Shown here: in pieces, positions 1 to 9,429 of the stretch
Layout: each line of letters begins with the position of its first letter
How positions within the stretch are numbered: position 1 is the stretch's first letter
Source of the DNA: Hybos culiciformis
Taxonomy: Eukaryota; Arthropoda; Insecta; Diptera; Hybotidae
Assembly (NCBI GenBank): GCA_964007475.1
Contig: CAXFZM010000027.1
Span: 248,001-312,000 of the forward strand
DNA length: 64,000 bases
Reading direction: 5' to 3'
Notes under the pieces: model-generated
The model's input: only the letters and a program-made list of their open reading frames with translations
The model's database searches: none
What the model was told of the DNA's origin: nothing
Translations under genes and position numbers: made by a program

Positions 1-180
1 TAAAGTAAATTTTGTTTTTGGTTTGAATAAATAGTACTTTTAAAAGAAGATTCTATAAATTGTAATTTTTAAAGAACATTAATAAATTGTAAATTCTAAA
101 AAAGAAGATTTGATTTTAATTTGAATAAACGAAAAGGTGGGAGCTGCAAAAAAGTAGTTTTAGCCAAAAGTTATTTAACA
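1..180 (+). repeat. 5' LTR of BEL copy 1 (right part only)
   Basis: This matches the last 180 bases of the LTR at 58047-58546, including a variant that distinguishes 5' from 3' LTRs (an extra AAAGAACATT-type stretch). It ends in TTAACA directly before the primer site. Confidence 0.9.
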
Positions 181-181
181 T

Positions 182-198
182 TGGTGACCCAGACGTGA
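182..198 (+). other. Primer binding site, BEL copy 1
   Basis: TGGTGACCCAGACGTGA begins two bases after the LTR end. TGGTGACCC-type sites are usual for BEL/Pao elements. The matching tRNA was not determined here. Confidence 0.7.
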
Positions 199-263
199 AT
201 ACAATGTCACCTTGAGAACAGGAGTGCGAAGAGTATTTTCACAGTTCTACTTGTAGGAATAAA

Positions 264-792
264 CATGGTAGTTTTATAGTAAGATTGCCTTTGAAGGAGA
301 ATCCAACTAGGCTGGGATCATCAAAGGAAACGGCAAGAAGACGCTTCTTAGCCTTGGAGGCATACGCATATGCCCAAACATACAAACACAATATATTGAC
401 TTTATGCAGGAATACATTAGAACGGGTCATATGACTGAAATAAAAGAAAATGAAATTACACCGAATTATTTTATCCCACATCATGCAGTGTTGAAACCAG
501 AAAGCTCCACCACAAAATTAAGAGTAGTGTATGATGCTTTATGCAAGACTTCTACCAATATATCATTGAACCAAATTTTACACACAGGGCCAAAAACACA
601 GCATGACTTATTCTATATTTTTCTACGGTTTAGAATTTTAGATTATACTCGTATGTATTTACAGGAGATATGGAGAAGATGTTCCGACAAATAAACGTGC
701 ACTCGGCCGATAGCCATTTACAACTGATATTCTGGCGTGACGATGTTGGTAAAGCCAGATTTGTGGAAATTAAAATGATCCTGGGATGAAGC
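264..792 (+). pseudogene. BEL/Pao reverse transcriptase, N-terminal remnant
   Basis: The reading starts with IVRLPLKENP and continues in another frame with PHHAVLKPESSTTKLRVVYD, the conserved BEL/Pao RT fingers region. It then gives LNQILHTGPK and FLRFRILDYT. A further frame change leads to DMEKMFRQINVH and FWRDD at about 667-745. Frames change near 390 and 655, and stops follow at about 787. The palm with the YxDD catalytic pair is missing, because the sequence passes straight towards RNase H. It is therefore inactive. The copy at 58630-59158 has the same breaks, so they predate the duplication. Confidence 0.85.
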
Positions 793-849
793 CTTACCTA
801 TGCATTTACATAGCAAATGGACAAAATTTAGGGAAAAACAAGCCTGCTT

Positions 850-1160
850 GAATAAGATTGTGATACCGAGACATATATGTGTGACGGGCGTATTCAAAGA
901 TGCAGAAGGCATTTGGAGTCGCAGTGTACGTTCGATCGTCAACTGAAAATAAGTGCAGCGTGGTGGTTCGTTTGCTGTCTTCAAAATCTAGAGTGTCGCC
1001 TGTAAAAATTGTAACAATCCCAAGACTCGAACTGCAGGTCGCTAAACTTACAGCGCAGCTCTGCAGTAGGTTACAGAAAATTTTAGAAATCGACAATACT
1101 TCAAAATTCTATTATTGGACAGATTCTGAATTTGTAGTTGGCTGGTTAAACTCTGAGTAA
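850..1160 (+). pseudogene. BEL/Pao RNase H domain remnant
   Basis: An open stretch at 900-1160 gives KAFGVAVYVRSST, KSRVSPVK, TIPRLELQVAKL and YYWTDSEFVVGWLNSE. This is the order of RNase H motifs in Pao/BEL polyproteins: acidic start, PRLEL helix, then the TDS catalytic Asp. The first acidic residue lies just upstream in a different frame. A stop at 1158-1160 ends it before the last RNase H motif. The domain normally degrades genomic RNA during reverse transcription. The copy at 59266-59526 differs by one 9-base block. Confidence 0.85.
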
Positions 1161-1485
1161 TCGTCATATAAGAGGGGTACTGCCACAGCATCTCGAAAAA
1201 GCAGTCATTTGGCTCCAAGAGCCAACCTTTCTTCAAGAAAATATCGTTGATTGGTCATCTTATGATTTTAAGGGACCACAAACATCGTTGGAAAGTAAAG
1301 CGACAAAAACAATTTTATTATCAACAAATATGATGGAGCATTTGATATTCTCTCTTGATCACAGAAATACATTTACTCATCTGAAAAGGATATTTGCTTT
1401 GGTCGTAAGATTCGTGAATAATTTGAAGAGAAATGGAACCAAATGAGTAGGCGGATATTTAACAACTATCGAGCTGTATCAAGCG

Positions 1486-3175
1486 TTGAAAGGCATCGTT
1501 AAGGCACTGCAAATAATCTGTTATCCGGAAGAAATAAAATCCATAAAAAATCATGGAGAAGTGGCAAAAACCAGTTCGTTAGTCACTCTTGATCCGTTTT
1601 TAGACGAACATGAAATAATTAGAGTGGGTGGTAGAATTCAAGCTTCTAACTTAACTTATGATGCAAAACATCCTATGCTATTACCGTTTGATCATTCATT
1701 CACCAAGCTTATTATGACAGAATTGCATATTTTACATCAGCACGTAGGAGCCCAAACATTACTTGGAATTACCAGACAGCAATTCTGGCCTATCAAAGGA
1801 AAGCAGCTGGCTAATTCAATTGTACATAATTGTGTGACTGGTGTCAAAGCGAAGCCCAAATTTAGGGCACAAATGATGGGTAATTTGCCGCCAGACAGAG
1901 TTCAACAAATGCGCCCATTTTTAGTATCAGGAGTAGATTTTGCAGAACCAATTTACATCCATTTCAAGATTCGTGGGAAAAAACCGCAGAAAGCACATAT
2001 CGCAGTTTTTTGCTGTTTCGGTACCAAAGCATTGTACTTAGAGTTTGTCTCAGACTTATCTTCTGACGGCTTTATAGGGGCCTTAAAACGGTTTTGCAGT
2101 ACGAGAATTAATTGTCGAACCATTTTTGCAGATAACGCTACCAATTTTAACGCGTTGACGACCACAGGACGCATATATGCGTCCTGTGGTTTTCACCATA
2201 AACCGAAGACGCATATGTGCGTCTCCATTTTATATGCAATTAGTTTATTATAGTTTCTTTATTGGTTTACCGATTCTATTGAATTTTTTTTTCGGTTTAG
2301 GGGAAATACCAAGTTGTTATTTTCTTTGTGTGGTTTTTCTGTATGTGTTTTTATTTTATTCTAACATTGAGCTATAATTAACTCATTTCATCAAAATTTA
2401 CCCATCTGGTTTGTGGCCACCCCTAGCCTGATCGCCTCGGTCGTCAACGTGTTAAAGAATTACACACAAAAGAAGCCCAAGACATTATTTCCAGCTCTTG
2501 TTCACGAAGAGGCATTGATTTCCAGTTTATTCCACCTAGATCACCCACTTTGGTGGATTATGGGAGGCTTCAGTAAAAGCTGTAAAACAGTTACTATACA
2601 AGACCATGAGGGCTGCAACTTTAACTTATGAAGAAGTCTATACCCTCTTAGTGGAAATTGAAGCTATACTTAACTCTAGGCCAATTTATCCAATATCAAA
2701 TGATGCAAACGACTTGACCGCGCTAACACCAGGGCATTTTTTAATTGGAGATCAGATGCTGGCGGTCGCTGACCCTGAAGCTGCGGAAAAAAATATTGAT
2801 GCGTTAAGGCGGTGGAAGCTTGTATCACATTTAAAGTCAGAATTCTGGAATCGATGGAGTAAGGAGTACTTAAGAGCATTGCAACAAAGATATGAATGGA
2901 AAAACAAAACAACGAACCTTCTTCCTGGACAACTCGTGATTGTGAAAGATGACAATCTACCACCAACAAATTGGAAACTAGGGCGAATAACATATACTTA
3001 TCCTGGAAGAGACAATTTAGTCAGAGTCTGTGATGTGAAGATGTCATCTGGAGAATATAGAAGACCAATGCATAAGTTGTGTCCATTACCATTGCCAACT
3101 GAAGACGATGAGTTGAAGAAGAGTCCTAATTCAAAAACGGTATCACTTAATCGAAACTTAACTGGCATACATTAG
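1486..3175 (+). pseudogene. BEL/Pao integrase, interrupted by a MITE
   Basis: The zinc-binding region is visible (ELHILHQHVGAQ, then FWPIKG and HNCVTGVKAKP, where the second Cys of the usual C-x2-C is Gly). The core follows with GVDFAEP (first Asp) and FADNATNF (second Asp). In copy 1 the core is cut at 2151-2451 by a TTAA-flanked MITE. After the MITE a one-base frame break, shared with copy 2, precedes the region of the third acidic residue. The C-terminal part at 2606-3175 is open and has LNSRPIYPISND, LTPGHFLIG and LLPGQLVIVKDDNLPPTNWKLGRI, typical of Pao/BEL integrase tails. The protein cannot be made intact. Confidence 0.9.
2151..2451. mobile_element. piggyBac-type MITE with TTAA target duplication
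   Basis: The 301-bp insert is flanked by TTAA at 2147-2150 and 2452-2455. The allelic site in BEL copy 2 (about 60510) has a single TTAA and no insert. Its ends are inverted: CGCGTTGACGACC at the left, and the reverse complement of the right end is CACGTTGACGACC (12 of 13 match). TTAA duplication is diagnostic of the piggyBac superfamily. Next to the left end lies a perfect 30-bp palindrome centred on GCATATATGC, followed by a second palindrome GACGCATATGTGCGTC. It has no coding capacity. Confidence 0.9.
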
Positions 3176-4657
3176 TTCTTTTAGTTTTATCAGTGATTGG
3201 CCTTCCAACTGGATATAGACAAGAAGCAATAAATGTGAGATATTTTAACAGCAAACCCCCAGTGTATTTTGAAAATCTTGGTCTGACTAGTTTAGTTAAC
3301 AATAAATGGAATTTGACGGTGTATTACGACCTAGAAAACTTTTGGAAAGAATGGGATGGATTTTAAACGAGGATCAACAAAATTGGCGACGTTATGTCAA
3401 AAGATAACAACGCATAGTTATTGCAATCCCGTGGTTCTTCAGTTGAAACATCATGTAGATGATATGGAAAACTCAAATGCAGTTATTTTTGGTGAACAAA
3501 TCATGTCGAGAAAACGAAGTGCAAGATCAGCCTTTGATTTGGTTAAGCTGTTCGGGGTACTAGATCAAGAATACGCTGATCATATGATTGAGACAATTGA
3601 AAGGGTAAAAGAAAATGAAAATCACCTACAGCAATTGGTAAAAAATCAAACATCGATAATTGAATCTACAGTCAATATTATGAAAAAGACGAGCAATCAG
3701 ATAGACCAACAGTTTAGTTATTTCAAGAGTTGTATAAATAATGTGATCAAACAACAAAATGAGTCAAATTTGCAACTAAGATCGGAAGAATTGGCACAAC
3801 TATTTTCTACAATGGCCGTTCACACAACATTTACCATGAGCAACTTTCAGAATATTCAAAATCAAATTATAGACGTACTTATAGATGGACATCACGGGAA
3901 AATAAATCCATTGTTGCTAACACCCAAACAGTGGAAAGACGCACTGCAACTGATCAAGAACAACCTACCATCAACCATTAAGATTCCTGTACCAACAACT
4001 GCGGTTACGGACATAAAAAACATTTATAATTTTATTCAAGCAAAATGTATCGTAACGGAAGGACATATTTTGTTCCTAATCTAACTTCCATTAGCAGCAA
4101 ATGAGATATTTGAAACATTCAGAATTCCAATCCCAATAAAAATTGAGAATGACATTTTCGTTATCAAACCATCGCCACAGTATTTAGTTATTAATATGCA
4201 TCGAGATAAATATTATCCAATGAATGATGTTGAAGTAACGAATTGTATGAAAGTATCCTCGAATAACCTATTATGTTATCAAAGACATGTTACTTACAAT
4301 AAAAACTCCAACATTAGTAAATGTGAGCTAGACTTAATAAATCATCAACCTAGTCGTAAAAAGTGTGTGTTGGAACGTCATGAGCCCTCGCCATATTGGA
4401 TACAACTTCACAACCCCAATGAATGGCTATTTTCATTGGAAGAACTAACTATTGTTAATATTGTTTGTGACAATGAGGTGACTACAAAGCAATTGGTTGG
4501 GACCGGATTGCTGAGAATAAACTCAATGTGCGTCATTAAACAAGATTCCTTAACAATCACCTCTCACAACTCGTTTTCTACTCAAATACGGATGCCCCTT
4601 CTGCCCGGTGTAAACATAATAGACCTGCTGATTTCAACTGATAAATTTCTTTTGTAA
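3172..4657 (+). pseudogene. Envelope-like (F-type) gene remnant of the BEL element
   Basis: A hydrophobic leader-like stretch starts near 3178 and reads through about 3364 in one frame. The frame then shifts to an open stretch at 3356-4084 and, after one in-frame TAA at 4082-4084, to 4196-4657. A multibasic RKR site is followed by a hydrophobic segment, then a long helical region rich in N, Q and I (about residues 75-160), then the GHHGKINPLLLTPKQW region. The tail carries spaced cysteines. This arrangement matches envelope proteins of insect errantiviruses and roo-type BEL elements related to baculovirus F proteins. No transmembrane anchor is clear before the 3' LTR. The frameshift and stop are present in both copies, so it is inactive. 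Confidence 0.75.
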
Positions 4658-5158
4658 TTTTAAAGTAGCTTCAAAATTAAATTTTATAGTAATTATTCTA
4701 AACACAAAATTCTTTACGAAGCACTTATTTCACGTTGCCCTTGAAATATCTTATTACATTTTAATATTTCTCTACTTAAAGTTTAATTTATAAATTGCAG
4801 TGATTCATTCTAACGTTATCGCTAATAAGTGCTTGGTAAGGAATTTTGTGTTTAACAAATTGTATGACAGAAACGTAAAATTAAGTTTAGAATATTCGTT
4901 TAATTTTGCTTTGAGAATTTTATTCATTCAATAGTTGTTTTAAATCGTTAAATCGTTATTTTAGGTAATTGTGACTATTTAAATTAAAGTAAATTTTGTT
5001 TTTGGTTTGAATAAATAGTACTTTGAAAAGAAGATTCTATAAATTGTAATTTTGAAATAATAAATTGTAAATTCTAAAAAAGAAGATTTGATTTTAATTT
5101 GAATAAACGAAAAGGTGGGAGCTGCAAAAATGTAGTTTTAGCCCAAAGTTATTTAACA
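4653..5158 (+). repeat. 3' LTR of BEL copy 1
   Basis: The 506-bp repeat begins TGTAAT and ends TTAACA. It corresponds to 62714-63219, and with indels to the 5' LTR at 58047-58546. Its start overlaps the stop codon region of the envelope remnant. Confidence 0.9.
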
Positions 5159-5251
5159 AGTTCTTTTGTCAACTCTACCTATCCATAGTTTGAACGATGT
5201 ACTGAATCTATAAATTTATAAAACTTACACTTTTGAATGATTTGTTCAATA

Positions 5252-5960
5252 TTATGCATACTTACGGAATGAACTATGATTTATATTGCTTAACTCTTTA
5301 AAGCTCTTTTTTCCCTTTTTGCCACCGAAATTGTATTCTAACAAAAGATTTTCTGCAAAAATTTTATTAAAAAACTTCTTTATTTCATAATTCTCTCCTC
5401 TTATCATTTTTATAAAGCTTTTCTAAAAATAAAAATTGTTTTAATACTTATTTTAAAAAAGTTGTTGTAATTACTTGCAAAATTTTTTAATAGATCTGCG
5501 TTATTTAGATCAATTTTGAATTTTGTTGTCTCTTCCTCGGTTTTCAACGGCAGAAAATTGAACTTTTGAAAGTCAGGTGAATTCGCTGTATGGATGAATT
5601 CACTAATTTTGTCCAACAATACGGAATTTCGAGTCGTAATAAGTATTTCCTTTCTCTGGTCAATTATTTCCTTTTTCTGGTCCAGTATTTCCTTTTTTAA
5701 GTCAATTATTTCTATTTAATTTTTTTGTTCTTTCAAAAGGGATATAATTTTTTCAGTCTGAAACTGTATTATTTTTAGTCTTTCTAAATTGATATTAGAA
5801 AAAAACTTATTACGTTATTTAAAAAAAAAAAAAAAGAGTCGGTTGATACTTTTCGTTTTTTTAATGGCGTTATTGGACTTATTTGTCCTTGCAATAATGC
5901 ACTTAAACTCGAAGAAGTCGTTGATGCATTATCGTCATTGACAATTTCTGTTTCTTGCAT
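5252..5960 (-). pseudogene. DUF4806-like protein gene, broken
   Basis: Read on the minus strand, an ATG at 5958-5960 opens a Ser/Thr-rich segment ending in PLKKRKVSTD, which resembles a nuclear signal. After a poly-A stretch that may hide an intron or frameshift, a coiled coil with repeated KKEIIDQ/KKEILDQ blocks follows, then LLDKISEFIHTA, LPLKTEEET, and at the end RGENYEIKKFFNKIF, LLLEYNFGGKKGKKSF and SSFRKYA-stop at 5252. The LPL...YNxxGxxxKxxF pattern resembles the DUF4806 domain found in insect nuclear and transposon-linked proteins. One in-frame TAA lies in the coiled coil and one frame change near 5410. Function is unknown. The BEL 3' LTR lies immediately downstream. The same gene fragment is at 63313-64000. 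Confidence 0.6.
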
Positions 5961-6300
5961 CTCCGTAGATAGTCAATTTGCGAGACTTGTTTCAATATAC
6001 ATCGCTGAAATACTTAAAATTAAATTTTATCTTTATTTTATTAAATATTATGTTTACAATTATTAATTCTCTCCGAATCTGTAGTAAGGAAATCCGGAAT
6101 CTGTGTATAATTAATTTGTTTATCTGATGAGCCTTGGATGAATGTTTTTTTTGACAATAAATTTTTTTGAAAAAGACATGCTGAAAATAAATTATTTTCA
6201 TTATTATGTGTTTAATTAGAAAAAATATTATCACCGTACAAACATTTGTGAAATCGATTGAAAAAATTAATTTTCAACGATTGCTGTTTGATTTTTTGTT
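5961..6300. other. No recognisable feature
   Basis: AT-rich sequence. On the minus strand a possible splice acceptor (TTTTCAG) precedes a short ATG reading near 6180, which could be an exon of the DUF4806-like locus, but nothing decides this. Confidence 0.3.
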
Positions 6301-6556
6301 TGTTGTTGTTAATGTAGAGTGGAATTAATAGACAATTATCCTTTTCTGAATATAAATTTGGAAATTTAATGCATTTCTTTTGTAATCGTTCTATTTTTAT
6401 AACTTCTTCATTTTTTTATATTTCCTTGGAGGTAACGATTCCTAAATCACTTGAGTTAAATGGGTAATGGAAAAAAATTTTCAAATTTTTGAATTCATTC
6501 CCAATAAGAAAAACTTGATCATTTTCTTTTTTAAATTTAGTTATTTGAATCACAGT
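6301..6556 (-). pseudogene. Unassigned coding-like remnant
   Basis: The minus strand reads about 85 residues with one stop: ITKFKKENDQVFLIGNEF, HYPFNSSDLGIV and IKIERLQKKCIKFPN are visible. Amino-acid composition looks coding, unlike the neighbouring AT-rich noise. I do not recognise the family. A block ending in KCIKFP after a short GI/V motif is reminiscent of proteins encoded near DNA transposons in other invertebrates, but that is an impression only. It could be an upstream part of the DUF4806-like locus, since it lies on the same strand, or a separate relic. Confidence 0.35.
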
Positions 6557-7063
6557 CAAACTGTTTTCAGAACCTATGCTTGATTATTATTTTGTGACAA
6601 CCGCGTAGGACTTTAAAATGAGAAAATCGATTTTTAAGGTTTGAAAAGAAAAATCGGAAAATCTGTCTGAAAAATATATACATATTTTTTTTATTTTTAA
6701 ATATACGTTTTTTAGTGCTTGAATTTTTAAAATCAAAGACTTTCATAAATTTTTGTGGAAGTTATTATAATTTTCAAAAATTTAAGTCTCAGTTTTGATC
6801 CATGTCATACATTTTGATCATAAAGTCATTTCATTATGAAGTTTGTCAAAAAATTTTCCCCAATTTGTATGAAAAAAGTATTGATTAAAAAAAAGTTTCA
6901 AAACAATTTTTTAATTGATTCAATTTTTCTTTTTACTTTACTGGTAGAATTTATAAAATAAAATAAAATATTATGTTTTTAAAATTTTTTTTATTAAATT
7001 ACTTTTCAATATTACAGTATCATTTAAAATATAATACTTAAAACTAACATTTAAATTATAAAA
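6557..7063. other. AT-rich spacer, nothing recognised
   Basis: No coding-like reading or clear repeat boundary was seen. There are many homopolymer runs and short A/T tracts. Confidence 0.4.
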
Positions 7064-7290
7064 AAAATTAAATTAAAAATTTAAAAAACCCTCGACACAA
7101 AAAAATACTAGAAACCCTATAAAAAGAAAACAATAACCGTGAAATTTTGATCCTACGTAAGTACGTATGAAATTTTTTGATTAAATGTTGTCGGGTCGGG
7201 GGATTGCTCTTTTCCGTTATTGTTTTCTTTTTATAGGGTTTAAAGTATTTTTTTGTGTCGGGGGTTTTTTAAATATTTAATTTAATTTTT
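7064..7290. repeat. Fold-back element with about 75-bp inverted arms
   Basis: The left arm (about 7064-7141) contains CCCTATAAAAAGAAAACAAT. The right arm (about 7210-7288) is its near-perfect reverse complement, including GACACAAAAAAATACT. The loop is about 70 bases. It has no coding capacity and looks like a small fold-back MITE, but no target duplication could be fixed in the AT-rich flanks. Confidence 0.75.
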
Positions 7291-7620
7291 TTTTATTTCA
7301 TGCTTTTTATAGGGAGTCCATAATTTTTTTATTTTATTTTTTTTATTTTCTTGTGACAAATTGGCTTTGGCAGAATTGTATAGACTGAGAAGCAGTAAAG
7401 ATTAAATATTGGTCATCTCCACTTGAACCTTCCATCATATTAAACAGCTAAAGCGATTTAAATCAAACTTGCCGTATTATTATTATTATTATTTTAATTA
7501 ACCTTTCAACCAAAAGAATAAGTAATAAAAAAATTTTTTTTTTAAGTTAAATTGTTTTTTTTTTTAAATATTTTCAAGTTTTAATTTCGTTTGTTAATAT
7601 TCTTCATTCCCTTTCAATAT
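7291..7620. other. AT-rich spacer with a (TTA)n run
   Basis: A short ATT/TTA microsatellite lies at about 7470-7493. Nothing else is recognisable. Confidence 0.4.
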
Positions 7621-7900
7621 AGTGTACATTATTCTACTAGTTAAGCCCTTTCATTTGATACCCATATTGAGGGAGTTGTGAAAAAATATGTAATCCGCCA
7701 TTTTGTGGCGGCAGCCATCTTGGACCGATTTTCATCAAACATAGCTAAGAACATTCCCGACTAATTCACCTTTCAAACAAAAAAAGAAAAATCAAAATCG
7801 GTTCATCCGTTCGGGAGCTACGATGCCACAGACAGACACACATACACACAGACACGTTAAACGCTAAACACCCCTTGTTTTTGCGTAGGGGTTTAAAAAT
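7621..7900. repeat. Dispersed-repeat tail (LINE 3'-end-like)
   Basis: The stretch contains ATCAAAATCGGTTCATCCGT followed by a short CACA-rich run (GACAGACACACATACACACA) and ends in GTAGGGGTTTAAAAATAAA. This phrase order is familiar from 3' tails of RTE-like elements in insect genomes. The assignment rests on general resemblance. No coding part is attached. Confidence 0.4.
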
Positions 7901-8520
7901 AAATACCATTCAATTACAAAATTTTTTTTTTTTATAATTATGTTTTTTGTATTTTTGTTTTACAAGCTAAATCTAAACTTAAATATTCTTACAAATTTTT
8001 GTTTATAATATTTATTCACAGCTTTTTATATTCACAGCCATAAACTATTTTTAAATCAGTATTTGATTTTGCTTAAAGCCTTAAAGTTAAAAATAAAAAC
8101 ATTGTTAATAACTAAATATAAAGATGTTTTGTGATCGTTAAAATGTGATGAGTTTTAAAACTTCCTAATTACTTTTTTAAACCAAACATTGTATATATTA
8201 ATATTTTAATCTTAATAATTTTACGTTCACGTGCTTTATAGATTTTTCAACATACATATTTGATAATGTTAACATCAACTTTTAATTAAGTAATCTATCA
8301 TTTTCCAAACTTTTTCTATTGCAAATAAAAGTCAAAGTAACCGATTTTAATTATTATTATTTTTCCGATTGATTATGTACTTACAAAACTTTTTTTTTTG
8401 TTGTTTGTTGAACAAACACGATGACTATATGTGTTCTCTTAAAAAGAGGATGTATTAAATTATTCGTAAATTTCTTTAGTTGTTTCAAATTTCTCCGCAA
8501 CGGGGCGTTTCTTTAAATTT
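7901..8520. other. AT-rich spacer, nothing recognised
   Basis: No coding-like reading, repeat boundary or inverted structure of note was found. Confidence 0.35.
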
Positions 8521-8524
8521 TTGA

Positions 8525-8755
8525 GGTTGGTCCAACATATGGTGACCAACTTTTGATTATCTATTGAACAAGCCCAAGCCTTACTTAGATATTAAGTTTT
8601 TTATATCATGTTTCTAAAAAAATTATTATTTTTATATTTCTTTCAGAATTCAATACCCAAGTAAGTAAAAGTAACCCTTTGGTGGTCTTTCAAGTTTTTG
8701 GGCTTATTGAATACATAATTAAAAGTTGGATTCACGGTCACCAGAGGTTGGACGA
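8525..8755. repeat. Imperfect inverted repeat, about 60-bp arms
   Basis: The left arm near 8528-8582 contains TGGTGACC, CAACTTTTGATTAT and AACAAGCCCAA. The right arm near 8695-8755 reads back as TGGTGACC, CAACTTTTAATTAT and AATAAGCCCAA. The arms are separated by about 110 bases and diverge by roughly one base in six, which suggests an old fold-back element. Confidence 0.6.
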
Positions 8756-9002
8756 AACTCAAAAATGCTTCAAAACACATCGTTTTCGAGATATTTGCCA
8801 AAAACTAAAATTATTGATGTAGGCGAAGTTATCCATTTTATATCACCTATAGCTATCCATTTTATCGCATGAGACAAATAAAAATTGCATGCGACTAACT
8901 TAAATTTTTTCTTTTTTTAATTTTTGAATTAAAAACGGCTTATATGGCTTAAAATAAATAGAATTAATTAAATTGATGAATCCTTGATAACATTTTAGCA
9001 CA

Positions 9003-9313
9003 TAAACCTTCTAAAAATTTTAGCACATAAACTTTCTAAGTAAGGTCTCTTCTAGTTCGAAGACACTGACGCCGTGGTCGAAGGGCCACTTAACATTTTA
9101 AAATCATCGGTACTTCCAACGGTGCCTCGAGACGGATCTTGTTAAGAAAAAAAAAATTAATTTAATAGAATTCCATACAAATTAAACACAAACCTTCTAA
9201 GTAAGGTCTCTTCCAGTGCGAAGACCATGATGCCGTTTTGCATAAAGTTGGTCAAAGGTCCACTTAACATTTTAAAATCATCGATACTTCCAACGGTGCC
9301 TCGATATTTGCCG
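9003..9313. repeat. Direct duplication, about 130-bp unit twice
   Basis: Units at about 9003-9130 and 9183-9313 share CTTCTAAGTAAGGTCTCTTC, CACTTAACATTTTAAAATCATCG and ACTTCCAACGGTGCCTCGA. The spacing is about 180 bases. The unit itself is unassigned. Confidence 0.7.
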
Positions 9314-9429
9314 TGATATTTCGTTTTTAAATGAATTATATCATAAAAAAATATGTATGAGCCTCATCCTCATAAGCTCACGAAAGAAGTTTAATTTCTT
9401 TATTTACTTGCAAATATTTATTTTGCTAC

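Larger units (their letters stand above)
1..5158 (+). mobile_element. BEL/Pao LTR retrotransposon, copy 1 (defective, 5' end outside window)
   Basis: The order is partial 5' LTR, primer site, reverse-transcriptase N-terminus, RNase H, integrase, envelope remnant and 3' LTR, which is the BEL/Pao layout. No gag or protease is recognisable between the primer site and the RT. The RT jumps from its fingers to RNase H, losing the catalytic YxDD region. The same element with the same deletions lies at 58047-63219. The 3' flank is also identical, so the two are products of segmental duplication rather than separate insertions. It cannot be autonomous. Confidence 0.9.

Noticed and set aside
239..1236. 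Several minus-strand readings over the BEL RT and RNase H region (also at 58605-59462)
   Set aside because: Shadows of the plus-strand polyprotein remnant; no family motifs.
7841..7870. CACA-rich run considered as a microsatellite or primer-like motif
   Set aside because: It is part of the dispersed LINE-like tail and too short to stand alone.
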